Made by a program: the position numbers and the translations under genes
The notes under the pieces: model-generated
What the model saw: only the letters and a program-made list of their open reading frames with translations
What the model was told of the DNA's origin: nothing
The model's database searches: none
Source of the DNA: JBCBXA01 sp039816825
GTDB taxonomy: Bacteria > Pseudomonadota > Alphaproteobacteria > Rhizobiales > Rhizobiaceae
NCBI GenBank assembly: GCA_039816825.1
Contig: JBCBXA010000020.1
Location: 1-40,759 of the forward strand
Length of the DNA: 40,759 bases
Reading direction: 5' to 3'
In this document: piece after piece, positions 7,105-15,358 of the stretch
Layout: every line of letters starts with the position of its first letter
Position numbering within the stretch: position 1 is the stretch's first letter

Positions 7105-8671
7105 AGGACTGATCGCCGCCACCCTTTTGGGTGGCGGTGCCATCACGGCGTTGGCGGTGCTGGGTGGCCAGATCACCAACGCCTCGACCGACGCGCACCG
7201 GTTTGATGCGGCTGCCCTTCTTGGTGTGGGCCCTGAGCGTGATGACTTGAGTGCCAAGGATCGGGCGCGTGTGGGCAGTGTGCTTGATCTCACAGAAGAC
7301 TTCTCAAAGGCAGAGCGCTTTGAGCGCATGCAAGGTGGCGCCGCGACGTCCCTGAAGAAGATCAACCGGGACGCCTTCTCCCAAAGCTCGGCCAATCTGA
7401 GCTTCGAGCAGGAGATGGACTTCAAGCTGGGCAACGCTCTTTTCCGCAAACTCTGGGTTTCATCGCCAGCCTCCACCCATGCTTCAGACGGCCTGGGCCC
7501 CTTGTTCAACGCGCGCGCCTGCCAGAGCTGTCACCTCAAGGATGGGCGAGGCCATCCGCCGGAAGCGGACAGCGATTCAACATCCTTTTTGCTGCGCCTG
7601 GCCCGCGGACCAAAGACCGGCGATGAATATGAAGCGCTAAGAACCTATGCGGCGCAGAATTTTCCCGATCGGGTTTACGGTGGCCAACTGCAGGACCTGG
7701 CAGTGCCCGGGCTTGCCAGAGAGGGCGAGATCGAGATCAGCTACGAAGAGCAGATTGTGAGGTTGCGGGGCGGGGAGGAAGTGTTCCTGCGCAAGCCGAC
7801 GTATACCATCTCGAACCTGGGTTACGGGCCGCTTGGCGAAGGCACCACGATCTCACCGCGTGTGGCCAATCCCATGATTGGTCTGGGCCTTGTGGACGCA
7901 ATCCATCCCGCTGACTTCATAGCTCTCGCCGATGAGCATGATGCAGATGGTGACGGTGTTTCAGGCAAGTTGAACATCGTCACAGATCCCGAGACCAAAG
8001 AACTGGCCATCGGCCTGTACGGCTGGAAAGCGAGCGAGGCGACGCTGGCATCTCAAACCGCGTCCGCTTTCGCGGGTGACATTGGCATCTCATCGAAGCT
8101 TGTCGCCAATGCCCATGGAGACTGTACACCGGCGCAATCGGACTGCCTGTCCATGCCCACGGGGGTGCAGCCGCGGTTGGGAGACAGCGAGGCGCCGGAG
8201 CCCGCCTTTGGCCTGGTGACGTTCTACGCCGCCAACCTGGCTGTTCCCGCGCGGCGGGATGTGGACGATCCCACGGTGCTCCGCGGCAAGGAGCTGTTCT
8301 ACAACACGGGCTGCGTAGCGTGCCATCAACCCAAGTTCGTCACAAGTCGCGACGCGGAGCGCGAAGAACACCGCTTCCAGTTAATCTGGCCGTATTCTGA
8401 CTTTCTGCTCCACGACATGGGCGAGGGCCTGGCGGATGGGCAAACCGTCGGGCGCGCCAACGGCCGGGAATGGCGGACGCCGCCGCTTTGGGGCATCGGG
8501 CTGACTGAGACGGTCAACGGACACACTTTCTTCCTGCACGACGGTCGCGCACGAAGTCTGAAGGAAGCGATCCTGTGGCATGGTGGAGAGGCACAAATGT
8601 CCCGTGATCGGTTTGCCGACCTTCGAGCAACAGATCGAGATGCCATGATCCGTTTTCTGGAGAGCCTCTGA
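7088..8671 (+). CDS. Di-haem oxidoreductase (thiol oxidoreductase-like, c-type cytochrome)
   Basis: A 527-residue periplasmic c-type cytochrome of the di-haem oxidoreductase family (DHOR, formerly DUF1111), distantly related to di-haem peroxidases. Two haem-binding motifs are visible: CQSCH (Cys145, Cys148, His149) and CVACH (Cys409, Cys412, His413). An N-terminal hydrophobic segment near residues 6-25 should target it to the periplasm. The ATG at 7088 lies inside the end of the imelysin gene. DHOR genes commonly sit between two imelysin genes in iron-regulated operons, as here. A role in iron redox change during uptake is plausible but unproven. Confidence 0.9.
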   Translation: MQFSNKGLIAATLLGGGAITALAVLGGQITNASTDAHRFDAAALLGVGPERDDLSAKDRARVGSVLDLTEDFSKAERFERMQGGAATSLKKINRDAFSQSSANLSFEQEMDFKLGNALFRKLWVSSPASTHASDGLGPLFNARACQSCHLKDGRGHPPEADSDSTSFLLRLARGPKTGDEYEALRTYAAQNFPDRVYGGQLQDLAVPGLAREGEIEISYEEQIVRLRGGEEVFLRKPTYTISNLGYGPLGEGTTISPRVANPMIGLGLVDAIHPADFIALADEHDADGDGVSGKLNIVTDPETKELAIGLYGWKASEATLASQTASAFAGDIGISSKLVANAHGDCTPAQSDCLSMPTGVQPRLGDSEAPEPAFGLVTFYAANLAVPARRDVDDPTVLRGKELFYNTGCVACHQPKFVTSRDAEREEHRFQLIWPYSDFLLHDMGEGLADGQTVGRANGREWRTPPLWGIGLTETVNGHTFFLHDGRARSLKEAILWHGGEAQMSRDRFADLRATDRDAMIRFLESL

Positions 8672-9759
8672 TGCGAGGGATACTTGCAATGTTCCTGACT
8701 GTGGCCGCCCCGCTGTGGCTCGCGACGGCATCCACCGCCAGTGATCGCGAGGCGATGGTCCGCGAAGCGGCGCAGGCTTCCATCAATGGCTACATCCGCC
8801 CGATGTTCGGGCAGTTTGGGGAAGCATCGAAGGCAACCAGTGTCGCACTGGAAAGCTTGTGTTCAGCGCCGTCCGAAGATCATCTGAACCAAGCGCGCGC
8901 TCAGTTTGCAGACCTGGTTTCGGCATGGTCGCGCATTGAGTTTTTGCGCTTTGGACCGCTTGCTCAGAACAACCGATTTGAGCGTCTGCACTTCTGGCCC
9001 GATCGCCGGGGCCGTGCCTTGCGACAGGTTCAGGCGGCTCTCGCCACAACCGACCCTTCAGTGACGGCAACGCCTTCGATTGCCGGCAAGAGCGTCGCTG
9101 TGCAGGGGCTTGGCGCTCTTGAGTACCTGCTGTTTGGCGCTGGATCGGATGATCTGGCCAGACAGGAATCGGAGCATCGGTGTGCATTCGCTCATGCAGT
9201 GGGCGGCAACGTCGCTGACATTGCCGCCGAGCTGCGTGCCGAGTGGAATGATGCAGACGGCTTTGTCGCCACCTTGATCGATTTCGGGCCGGAGAACGCC
9301 AGCTTCCGCAATGCGCGGGAGGTGGCTGTTCAAATGTTCGCCACTGTGGTGGACGGACTTGCTTGGGTAAGTGATGTGAAGCTGCGGCCAGCCTTGGGCG
9401 AAGCCAAAGCAGATGCCAAACCAAAACGCGCTATTTTCTGGCGCAGCGGCCAGACCTTTCGGTCCATCCAAGGCAATCTGGATGGCCTTGAAGCCTATCT
9501 GATCGCAACGCGCTTGCTGGACTTGCTGCCGGAAGATCAGTCTCGTTTCGCGCAGTCCATCCGCTTTGAGTTCGCAAACGCCAAACGCACCCTCGAGGGC
9601 ATTGAAACCGCGCCCCTCCAAGCCTTTGCTGCCGATCCGGCTCGGGGAAAGCTCTCCTATCTTCTGATCGTGGCAGACAGTCTCGGCATGCTGATGGAGG
9701 GGCGTGTGGGGCCGACGCTGGGAATTGAGGCCGGCTTCAGCGTACTCGATGGCGACTAG
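8671..9759 (+). CDS. Second imelysin family protein, HxxE motif altered
   Basis: A 362-residue exported imelysin-family protein with a signal peptide (about residues 1-23, cleavage near ASTAS). The family core is clear: the WSRIEFLRFGP region resembles the PYQQTEVYRFGN region of the first imelysin, and LGALEYLLFG aligns with GYHAIEFLLWG. The glutamate is kept but the motif histidine is replaced by Gly, so any metal site must differ from the upstream paralogue. Its start codon overlaps the DHOR stop by one base (TGATG). Two imelysins flanking a DHOR is a known arrangement; the second copy is commonly the more diverged one. Confidence 0.85.
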   Translation: MRGILAMFLTVAAPLWLATASTASDREAMVREAAQASINGYIRPMFGQFGEASKATSVALESLCSAPSEDHLNQARAQFADLVSAWSRIEFLRFGPLAQNNRFERLHFWPDRRGRALRQVQAALATTDPSVTATPSIAGKSVAVQGLGALEYLLFGAGSDDLARQESEHRCAFAHAVGGNVADIAAELRAEWNDADGFVATLIDFGPENASFRNAREVAVQMFATVVDGLAWVSDVKLRPALGEAKADAKPKRAIFWRSGQTFRSIQGNLDGLEAYLIATRLLDLLPEDQSRFAQSIRFEFANAKRTLEGIETAPLQAFAADPARGKLSYLLIVADSLGMLMEGRVGPTLGIEAGFSVLDGD

Positions 9760-9790
9760 TTTGCGGTGTCACCCTCATTCGAAGGGGCCG

Positions 9791-10870
9791 ATGCTGGATC
9801 GGCGGAGTTTCCTCAGGTCGGCGGGGGCCGCCTTCACCGCTGCGCTTGCGCCGCAGTCTGCCGCAGCCCTTGAGGCATCAGACGCTCTGTTTGCAGCGGC
9901 CGTCTTGCGAGACGACCGGACGTTTGGCGCCGCCATATTTAGCGAGGATGGGCGTCTGATCCATCAGATCGACTTGCCCGGCAGAGGCCATGATGTCGCC
10001 GTGCATGGCCAGAGCGGGCGCTGCGTTGTGTTCGCAAGACGACCCGGTACCTTTGCCGTCGCCTTCCATATGGATCGGCACACGAATCCCATTGTCCTCG
10101 CGTCCGCAGAAGGCCGTCATTTCTATGGGCATGGCGCGTTCTCGGCTGATGGGCGATTGCTCTATGCCTCGGAGAACGATTTCGATTACGCCCAAGGCAA
10201 GATCGGCATTTACGATGTGCTTGCGGGTTATCGGCGCATCGCTGAGTTCGACAGCCACGGTGTCGGTCCCCATGAAATCGCGCTTATGCCGGACGACCGT
10301 ACCCTGCTTGTGGCCAATGGCGGTATCGAAACGCATCCGGATTACCGTCGTCAGAAGCTCAATCTGGCGACGATGCAGCCATCTATTGTGTTGCTTGATC
10401 TGGCAACGGGGGGGCTCAAAGGCTCGTTCGCCTTGCCCCAGGCGATGCACCGCATCAGTCTTCGCCACGTGGCCATTTCAACGGACGGACGCGTCTTTAT
10501 AGGAGGGCAGTCTCAAGCAAGTGACAAAGGCCGCCATCCCGTATTGTGGCAATTGTCCAACCATGGGGAACTGTCGCCGCTCATCAACGATCAGTCGATG
10601 AACGCCCGTATCGGCGGCTATGTGGGTTCCCTGAAGCTCTCGCCGGACCAAAAGACGCTCGCCTTCAGCTCTCCCCCGACCGGACATCTGATCACGCTCA
10701 GTCTTGCCACTCGAAACGTCGTTGAGAATCGGCAGATAGACACTCAAGGCGCTCTGAGATGGGCTGGCACTGTGTCTTCGCCATCGCTCGGAACGAGCCT
10801 TCAGGTCGACAATCATTGCAGCCGTTTTGAGAGCGCAGATCGAACAGGTTTTCGCGGCCACCGGGCATAA
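9791..10870 (+). CDS. DUF1513 family protein, Tat-exported beta-propeller-like
   Basis: A 359-residue protein of the DUF1513 family, which regularly closes imelysin/DHOR operons. It starts MLDRRSFLRSAG, a twin-arginine signal (RRSFLR), followed by a hydrophobic stretch ending near AAALEA, so it is probably exported folded. The body shows repeated blade-like segments (GHGAFSADGRLLYASEND, VGPHEIALMPDDRTLLVANGG, KLSPDQKTLAFSSP) typical of a propeller. The ATG at 9791 has a strong GAAGGGG ribosome-binding site; an upstream in-frame ATG at 9704 lies inside the previous gene and is rejected. Biochemical role is unknown. Confidence 0.85.
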   Translation: MLDRRSFLRSAGAAFTAALAPQSAAALEASDALFAAAVLRDDRTFGAAIFSEDGRLIHQIDLPGRGHDVAVHGQSGRCVVFARRPGTFAVAFHMDRHTNPIVLASAEGRHFYGHGAFSADGRLLYASENDFDYAQGKIGIYDVLAGYRRIAEFDSHGVGPHEIALMPDDRTLLVANGGIETHPDYRRQKLNLATMQPSIVLLDLATGGLKGSFALPQAMHRISLRHVAISTDGRVFIGGQSQASDKGRHPVLWQLSNHGELSPLINDQSMNARIGGYVGSLKLSPDQKTLAFSSPPTGHLITLSLATRNVVENRQIDTQGALRWAGTVSSPSLGTSLQVDNHCSRFESADRTGFRGHRA

Positions 10871-10901
10871 AGCCGTCCGGGCGTTTGTTGTTTTACAACG
10901 T

Positions 10902-11807
10902 CTATCCTTCCGGCTGCCTCAAGCCGAAGGGCTCGATGACATCCTGTGTGTTGCTCAAGAGGAAAGCCTCGAACGCTTGTGCAAGCGGGCTTTGCGCGCC
11001 GCCCGGGCGGGTAAGCAGCGCCACGTTTCGAAAGCAGTGCGGTCCGGCCATAGGTCTGGCGATAAGGGACGGTTCCATCTTGAGGGTTGCCAGACCAGGG
11101 AGGACGGTGAACCCAAGGCCGGCCTCCACCATGGCAAGCAGAGAGGAAACGTTACGCGCACGCAGCGCGCTTCCTTTGACGAGCTCTTGGACAAGAGGGT
11201 CGTCAATGTCGGAAAGTGTTTCGTTGGCGATAAGGTTTTGCCCCTGAAGGTCAAGCCATGTCGGGTCTCGGTCGGCTTCGCTTTGGGTCTCGCCCTTTTG
11301 GCAAACCAGGTGAAGGCGATCTCGAAACAGGAGTCGGCTTTCCAGTGGCTTGCCATCAGTCGTGGGGCCAGCGATGCCGAGGTCAACCTCCCTTCGTTCA
11401 ACCATCTGCCGGATATTGCCGCTGTCACTGTCGGTCAGCTCGATGCGCGCCCTCGGGTGCTTTGCCATGAACTCCCGCAGCAGAGGGGGAAGAACCAGAC
11501 CAGCCACCGATGGTACTGACGCGATGCGCAAACGCCCGGCGTTTCCGCGTGCGTAGTCCAGCATCATTTCCTGGATCCGATGATTCTCTTTCAGCAGATC
11601 GCCCGCATGCATGCGCACACGCTGCCCAAGCGGGGTCAGGTCACGTTTGCGGTCGGTTTCGAAAAGCGGCCCACCAAGGTGTTCTTCCAGGCGGGCCAAC
11701 GACATGGAAACGGCGGATTGGGTGCGGCCCAGTTTCTCAGCCGCTTCCTTGAGATTGCCGTGAGTGGCAACCGTGACAAAGGCCTGCAGGAGTTCCAGCT
11801 TGATCAT
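10902..11807 (-). CDS. LysR family transcriptional regulator
   Basis: A 301-residue LysR-type regulator. The N-terminal winged helix-turn-helix is clear (about residues 17-60, AAEKLGRTQSAVSMSLARLE), and the remainder is the periplasmic-binding-like effector domain (about residues 90-290). It is transcribed away from the Ldh2 dehydrogenase gene with a 91-bp gap, the usual arrangement for a LysR activator of the neighbouring operon, so it probably controls the genes at 11899-17705. The 3' end is convergent with the DUF1513 gene, 31 bp apart. Confidence 0.93.
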   Translation of the reverse strand: MIKLELLQAFVTVATHGNLKEAAEKLGRTQSAVSMSLARLEEHLGGPLFETDRKRDLTPLGQRVRMHAGDLLKENHRIQEMMLDYARGNAGRLRIASVPSVAGLVLPPLLREFMAKHPRARIELTDSDSGNIRQMVERREVDLGIAGPTTDGKPLESRLLFRDRLHLVCQKGETQSEADRDPTWLDLQGQNLIANETLSDIDDPLVQELVKGSALRARNVSSLLAMVEAGLGFTVLPGLATLKMEPSLIARPMAGPHCFRNVALLTRPGGAQSPLAQAFEAFLLSNTQDVIEPFGLRQPEG

Positions 11808-11820
11808 TCAAATGCTTAAG

Positions 11821-11840
11821 TTCAGTTGAAATTTGCTTCA
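11821..11840. promoter_or_regulatory. Candidate LysR operator in the divergent promoter
   Basis: TTCA-GT-TGAA (11821-11830) overlaps TGAA-N6-TTCA (11827-11840), giving interlocking dyads in an AT-rich 91-bp divergent spacer. LysR regulators bind T-N11-A dyads in such spacers. The exact site is a guess from position and symmetry. Confidence 0.4.
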
Positions 11841-11898
11841 TAAACTTTCGATTGCCTGAAATAAAAGGGAGGGTCAACATGAGCTAAAGGGATTGCTT

Positions 11899-12897
11899 AT
11901 GGCTGAGACGTTCACATTGGATCAGGTAGAAGCGCTGGCGTTGGACACGCTGATGGCTGCGGGTGCGAGTCGTGATGCCGCTGCTTCGGTCGCCCGGTCC
12001 ACACGCCTTGCCGAGCGCGACGGTATCCGAAGTCACGGTCTTCTCTACGTTCCCATATATGCTGAGCATCTTCGCTGCGGAAAAGTATCAACCGATGCGC
12101 GGCCGACTGTTGAACAAACCATGGCATCGGCTGTCCGGGTGGATGCGGATAACGGGTTCGCCCATGCCGCCATCGATGCTGGCTGGGATGCGCTCATGGG
12201 CGCGGCTGGTTCAACCGGCATAGCGGCCATGAGTATCCACAACTCATACAATTGCGGCGTTCTGGGGCACCATTCCGAACGCATGGCCGAGCACGGATTT
12301 GTTGGTTTGTGTTTCACCCACGCGCCGGCGTCTATCGCTCCCACAGGCGGCCGAGTTCCGGTGGTGGGCACGAACCCATTCTCGGTTGCAGTTCCCGATG
12401 GAACAGGCGGATCAATGCTGGTGATCGACCAGTCGGCCAGCGCGATAGCCAAGTCGGAAATCCTTCTGCGCAGCCGGGAGGGGCGTGACATCGAGCCGGG
12501 CTGGGCTCTGGATGCCGATGGCAATGAAACCACCAATGCCGAAGCGGCTCTTGCCGGCTCCATGGTGCCGTCCGGCGGCTACAAGGGGTTTGGTGTCGGG
12601 CTGATGGTCGAGATCCTGGCCGCGGCGCTCGCGGGCGCCAATCTCAGCACCGAGGCTGCGCCGTTCTCCGGCACCAAGGGTGGTCCTCCCGGAACCGGGC
12701 AGTTCTTTGTCGCCATCAATCCGGCCGCCTTTGGCGGGGATGCTTTCACAGGCTCCATGCAGCGGCTCGCCACCTCAATCACAGAGCAGGAGGGTGCCCG
12801 ACTGCCGGGTCAGCGCCGCGCCGAGAACCGTGCGCGGATACAACAGCATGGCGTCAGTGTGGATGACGCTCTTCTCACCCGGATCAAAAACGCATGA
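11899..12897 (+). CDS. Ldh2-type malate/lactate dehydrogenase family oxidoreductase
   Basis: A 332-residue NAD(P)-dependent 2-oxo/2-hydroxy acid or cyclic imino acid oxidoreductase of the Ldh2 family, whose members include sulfolactate, ureidoglycolate and Delta1-piperideine/pyrroline-2-carboxylate enzymes. RSHG with the family catalytic histidine is at residues 44-47; the NCGVLGHH, TNPFSVAVP and PSGGYKGFG segments follow as expected. The ATG at 11899 follows an AAAGGGA ribosome-binding site; a TTG six bases upstream is not needed. It overlaps the ALDH gene by 4 bp. The next gene suggests a 5-carbon semialdehyde product, which makes an imino-acid or hydroxy-acid substrate plausible; the actual substrate cannot be read from the sequence. 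Confidence 0.88.
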   Translation: MAETFTLDQVEALALDTLMAAGASRDAAASVARSTRLAERDGIRSHGLLYVPIYAEHLRCGKVSTDARPTVEQTMASAVRVDADNGFAHAAIDAGWDALMGAAGSTGIAAMSIHNSYNCGVLGHHSERMAEHGFVGLCFTHAPASIAPTGGRVPVVGTNPFSVAVPDGTGGSMLVIDQSASAIAKSEILLRSREGRDIEPGWALDADGNETTNAEAALAGSMVPSGGYKGFGVGLMVEILAAALAGANLSTEAAPFSGTKGGPPGTGQFFVAINPAAFGGDAFTGSMQRLATSITEQEGARLPGQRRAENRARIQQHGVSVDDALLTRIKNA

Positions 12898-14357
12898 TGC
12901 ACGATATGACCATCGAAACACGCAATCTGGTTGCTGGGGACTGGCAGGATGGCGACGGCACAGTTGCCAATGTGAATCCGTCCGACGTCTCCGATATTCT
13001 CGGACACCACGCTCATGCCACCGCAGCCCAACTCGATCTCGCTGTTGAGGGGGCTGTCGCGGCCCAGCGCGTCTGGTGGGCAGCGGGCATCCAGAAACGC
13101 CATGATGTGCTGATGGCGATTGGAACCGAGATGATGGCGCGGGCCGAAGAGATCGGCAGGATCATCTCGCGTGAAGAAGGCAAACCGCTCGCCGAAGGAA
13201 AAGGCGAGGTGTATCGGGCCGGTCAGTTCTTCACCTACTTTGCCGCTGAAACCTTGCGCCAGATCGGCGATCAGGCGGAAAGTGTACGCCCGGGAATTGA
13301 GATTGACGTCCGGCGGGAGCCGGTGGGCGTTGTCGGCATTATCTCGCCATGGAATTTCCCAGTGGCGACTCCATCCTGGAAAATCGCGCCCGCCCTGGCG
13401 TTCGGAAATGCCGTCATCTGGAAGCCGGCCAATCTGACACCAGCCAGCGCCGCCGCAGTTGCTGAGATCATCAATCGGCAGGATGTTCCCAAAGGGCTGA
13501 TATCCGTGCTGGCAGGCCCTGGTGCGGTTATCGGCCAGCGCATGGTGGAACATCCGGGCATCAAAGCGATCAGCTTCACCGGTTCTGTGCCCGTGGGGCG
13601 GGGCATCGCCGCTGCCGCCGTCTCCAACATGACCAAGGTGCAGATGGAGATGGGCTCCAAAAATCCGATGATCATCATGGATGATGCGGACATGGATTTG
13701 GCCGTCGCCCATTCGGCCAATGCTGCCTTCGGTGCCACAGGCCAGAAGTGTACAGCCGCCTCCCGTTTGATCGTGCACGAACGGGTTCATGACGAGTTCG
13801 TGGAACGGCTAGCCGCCGCAGCATCGGCATTCAAAGTGGGCCATGCGCTGGATGAGGGCACCCAGATCGGCCCGGCGGTCAGCGCCGATCAGCTCAACGG
13901 CAATCTCGACTATGTCGACATTGGCAAGGCGGAGGGCGCTGAACTGATATGTGGCGGCACCCGAGTGTCGGCGCGCACCGAGGGCCACTACATGGCACCC
14001 ACCGTTTTTGCGGGCACCACAAACGATATGCGTGTCAATCGCGAGGAAATGTTTGCGCCCATCACCTGTGTTATCCGGGCTGGTGGCTATGATGAGGCTC
14101 TTGCCATTGCCAACGACAGTGAGTTCGGCCTCACGGCGGGCATTATGACCCAGAGCCTGGCCCGCGCGACCCACTTCAGGGCCAATGCCCAGGCTGGAAC
14201 GCTTATGGTCAACCTGCCGACGGCGGGAACGGACTATCACGTGCCCTTTGGCGGGCGCGGCGCTTCATCATTCGGGCCGCGCGAACAGGGCCAGTATGCC
14301 GTTGAATTCTACACAACGGTCAAAACGACCTATCTGGCCGGAGGCACACCCGCATGA
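12894..14357 (+). CDS. Aldehyde dehydrogenase, alpha-ketoglutarate semialdehyde dehydrogenase-like
   Basis: A 487-residue NAD(P)-dependent aldehyde dehydrogenase. Active-site elements are present: SPWNFP, catalytic Glu252 in MEMGSKNP (usually ELGGKNP) and catalytic Cys286 in GQKCTAAS. The C-terminal EFYTTVKTTY resembles ketoglutarate semialdehyde dehydrogenases, which act late in hydroxyproline, glucarate and arabinose breakdown. The first of several possible ATGs (12894) overlaps the upstream stop; an ATG at 12906 is equally possible. It overlaps the following dipeptidase gene by 4 bp, so the genes are co-transcribed. Substrate is inferred from similarity only. Confidence 0.88.
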   Translation: MMHDMTIETRNLVAGDWQDGDGTVANVNPSDVSDILGHHAHATAAQLDLAVEGAVAAQRVWWAAGIQKRHDVLMAIGTEMMARAEEIGRIISREEGKPLAEGKGEVYRAGQFFTYFAAETLRQIGDQAESVRPGIEIDVRREPVGVVGIISPWNFPVATPSWKIAPALAFGNAVIWKPANLTPASAAAVAEIINRQDVPKGLISVLAGPGAVIGQRMVEHPGIKAISFTGSVPVGRGIAAAAVSNMTKVQMEMGSKNPMIIMDDADMDLAVAHSANAAFGATGQKCTAASRLIVHERVHDEFVERLAAAASAFKVGHALDEGTQIGPAVSADQLNGNLDYVDIGKAEGAELICGGTRVSARTEGHYMAPTVFAGTTNDMRVNREEMFAPITCVIRAGGYDEALAIANDSEFGLTAGIMTQSLARATHFRANAQAGTLMVNLPTAGTDYHVPFGGRGASSFGPREQGQYAVEFYTTVKTTYLAGGTPA

Positions 14358-15358
14358 GCCCCGTCATCGACGGTTTGCAGTATGCAAACTGGTCGCAGAA
14401 AATCTTCAAGGAGATGCGCGCTGGGGGCGTGGATGCGGTGCACGTCACGATCACCTACCACGAAGATTTCCGCGAGACGGTTGCAAACATTCAGCGCTGG
14501 AACCGCTTCTTCGAGTTGTATCCCGACCTGATCTTCCAGGGATGTGAAGCAGACGACATCGCGCGGGCTCGCGAGACAGGCCGCACCGCCATCTTTTTCG
14601 GATCGCAGAACCCCTCCTGCATGGAGGACGATATCGGCCTTGTGGAAGTGCTGTACCGGCTTGGTCTGCGGTTTATGCAGCTCACTTACAACAACCAGTC
14701 CCTTCTCGCGTCAGGGTGCTATGAGGCCGAGGATACCGGGCTCACGCGGATGGGTCGTGAAGTGGTGGCCGAGATGAACCGTGTCGGACTGGTGGTGGAC
14801 ATGAGCCATTCCGCCGAGCGTTCCACGCTGGAAGCAATCGAGCATTCATCCCGCCCCATCACCATCAGCCACGCGAACCCGGCTGACTGGCACCCCGCAT
14901 TGCGCAACAAATCGGACGAGGTGATCCGTGCGCTCACAGAGACTGGCGGCATGCTGGGATTTTCACTGTATCCCCACCACCTGCAAGGCGGCAGCGGCTG
15001 CACGCTCAGCGCGTTCTGCGAGATGATCGCGCGCACCGCGGAGCGCTATGGTGTCGCGCATCTTGGGATTGGCAGTGATCTCTGTCAGGATCAGCCCGAC
15101 AGCGTGGTGGAGTGGATGCGCGTGGGCACATGGACCAAAAAGGTCGATTTCGGTGAAGGCAGTGCGGATAATCCGGGATTTCCAGCAATGCCCGACTGGT
15201 TTGTGGGAAATCCTGATTTCCCCAATATCGCCCGTGGTCTGCGCGATGTCGGGTTTTCCGACCCAGAGGTCGATGGACTGATGGGGGGCAATTGGCTGCG
15301 GTTCTTCAAAGAGAGCTTCGGGCCGCAACCCTGCGGACTGGCCGAGGCCGCTGAATGA
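14354..15358 (+). CDS. M19 membrane-dipeptidase family protein with altered metal site
   Basis: A 334-residue protein of the peptidase M19 (renal dipeptidase) family by overall pattern: LGLRFMQLTYNNQS, MSHSAERSTLEAIEHSSRPITISHAN and LGIGSDLCQ. However the N-terminal metal motif DGHxD of true dipeptidases reads DGLQY here, and the segment that normally carries the bridging Glu reads GSQNP. A subgroup with these changes is found next to amino-acid and betaine catabolic genes in other proteobacteria (from memory). It may therefore hydrolyse something other than a dipeptide, for example a cyclic amide, or be a different hydrolase. It lies between ALDH and the unknown 559-aa gene, with 4-bp overlaps at both ends. 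Confidence 0.8.
   Translation: MSPVIDGLQYANWSQKIFKEMRAGGVDAVHVTITYHEDFRETVANIQRWNRFFELYPDLIFQGCEADDIARARETGRTAIFFGSQNPSCMEDDIGLVEVLYRLGLRFMQLTYNNQSLLASGCYEAEDTGLTRMGREVVAEMNRVGLVVDMSHSAERSTLEAIEHSSRPITISHANPADWHPALRNKSDEVIRALTETGGMLGFSLYPHHLQGGSGCTLSAFCEMIARTAERYGVAHLGIGSDLCQDQPDSVVEWMRVGTWTKKVDFGEGSADNPGFPAMPDWFVGNPDFPNIARGLRDVGFSDPEVDGLMGGNWLRFFKESFGPQPCGLAEAAE

Noticed and set aside
10827..11519. 230-codon plus-strand open frame
   Set aside because: Lies over the LysR gene, whose helix-turn-helix and length are convincing.
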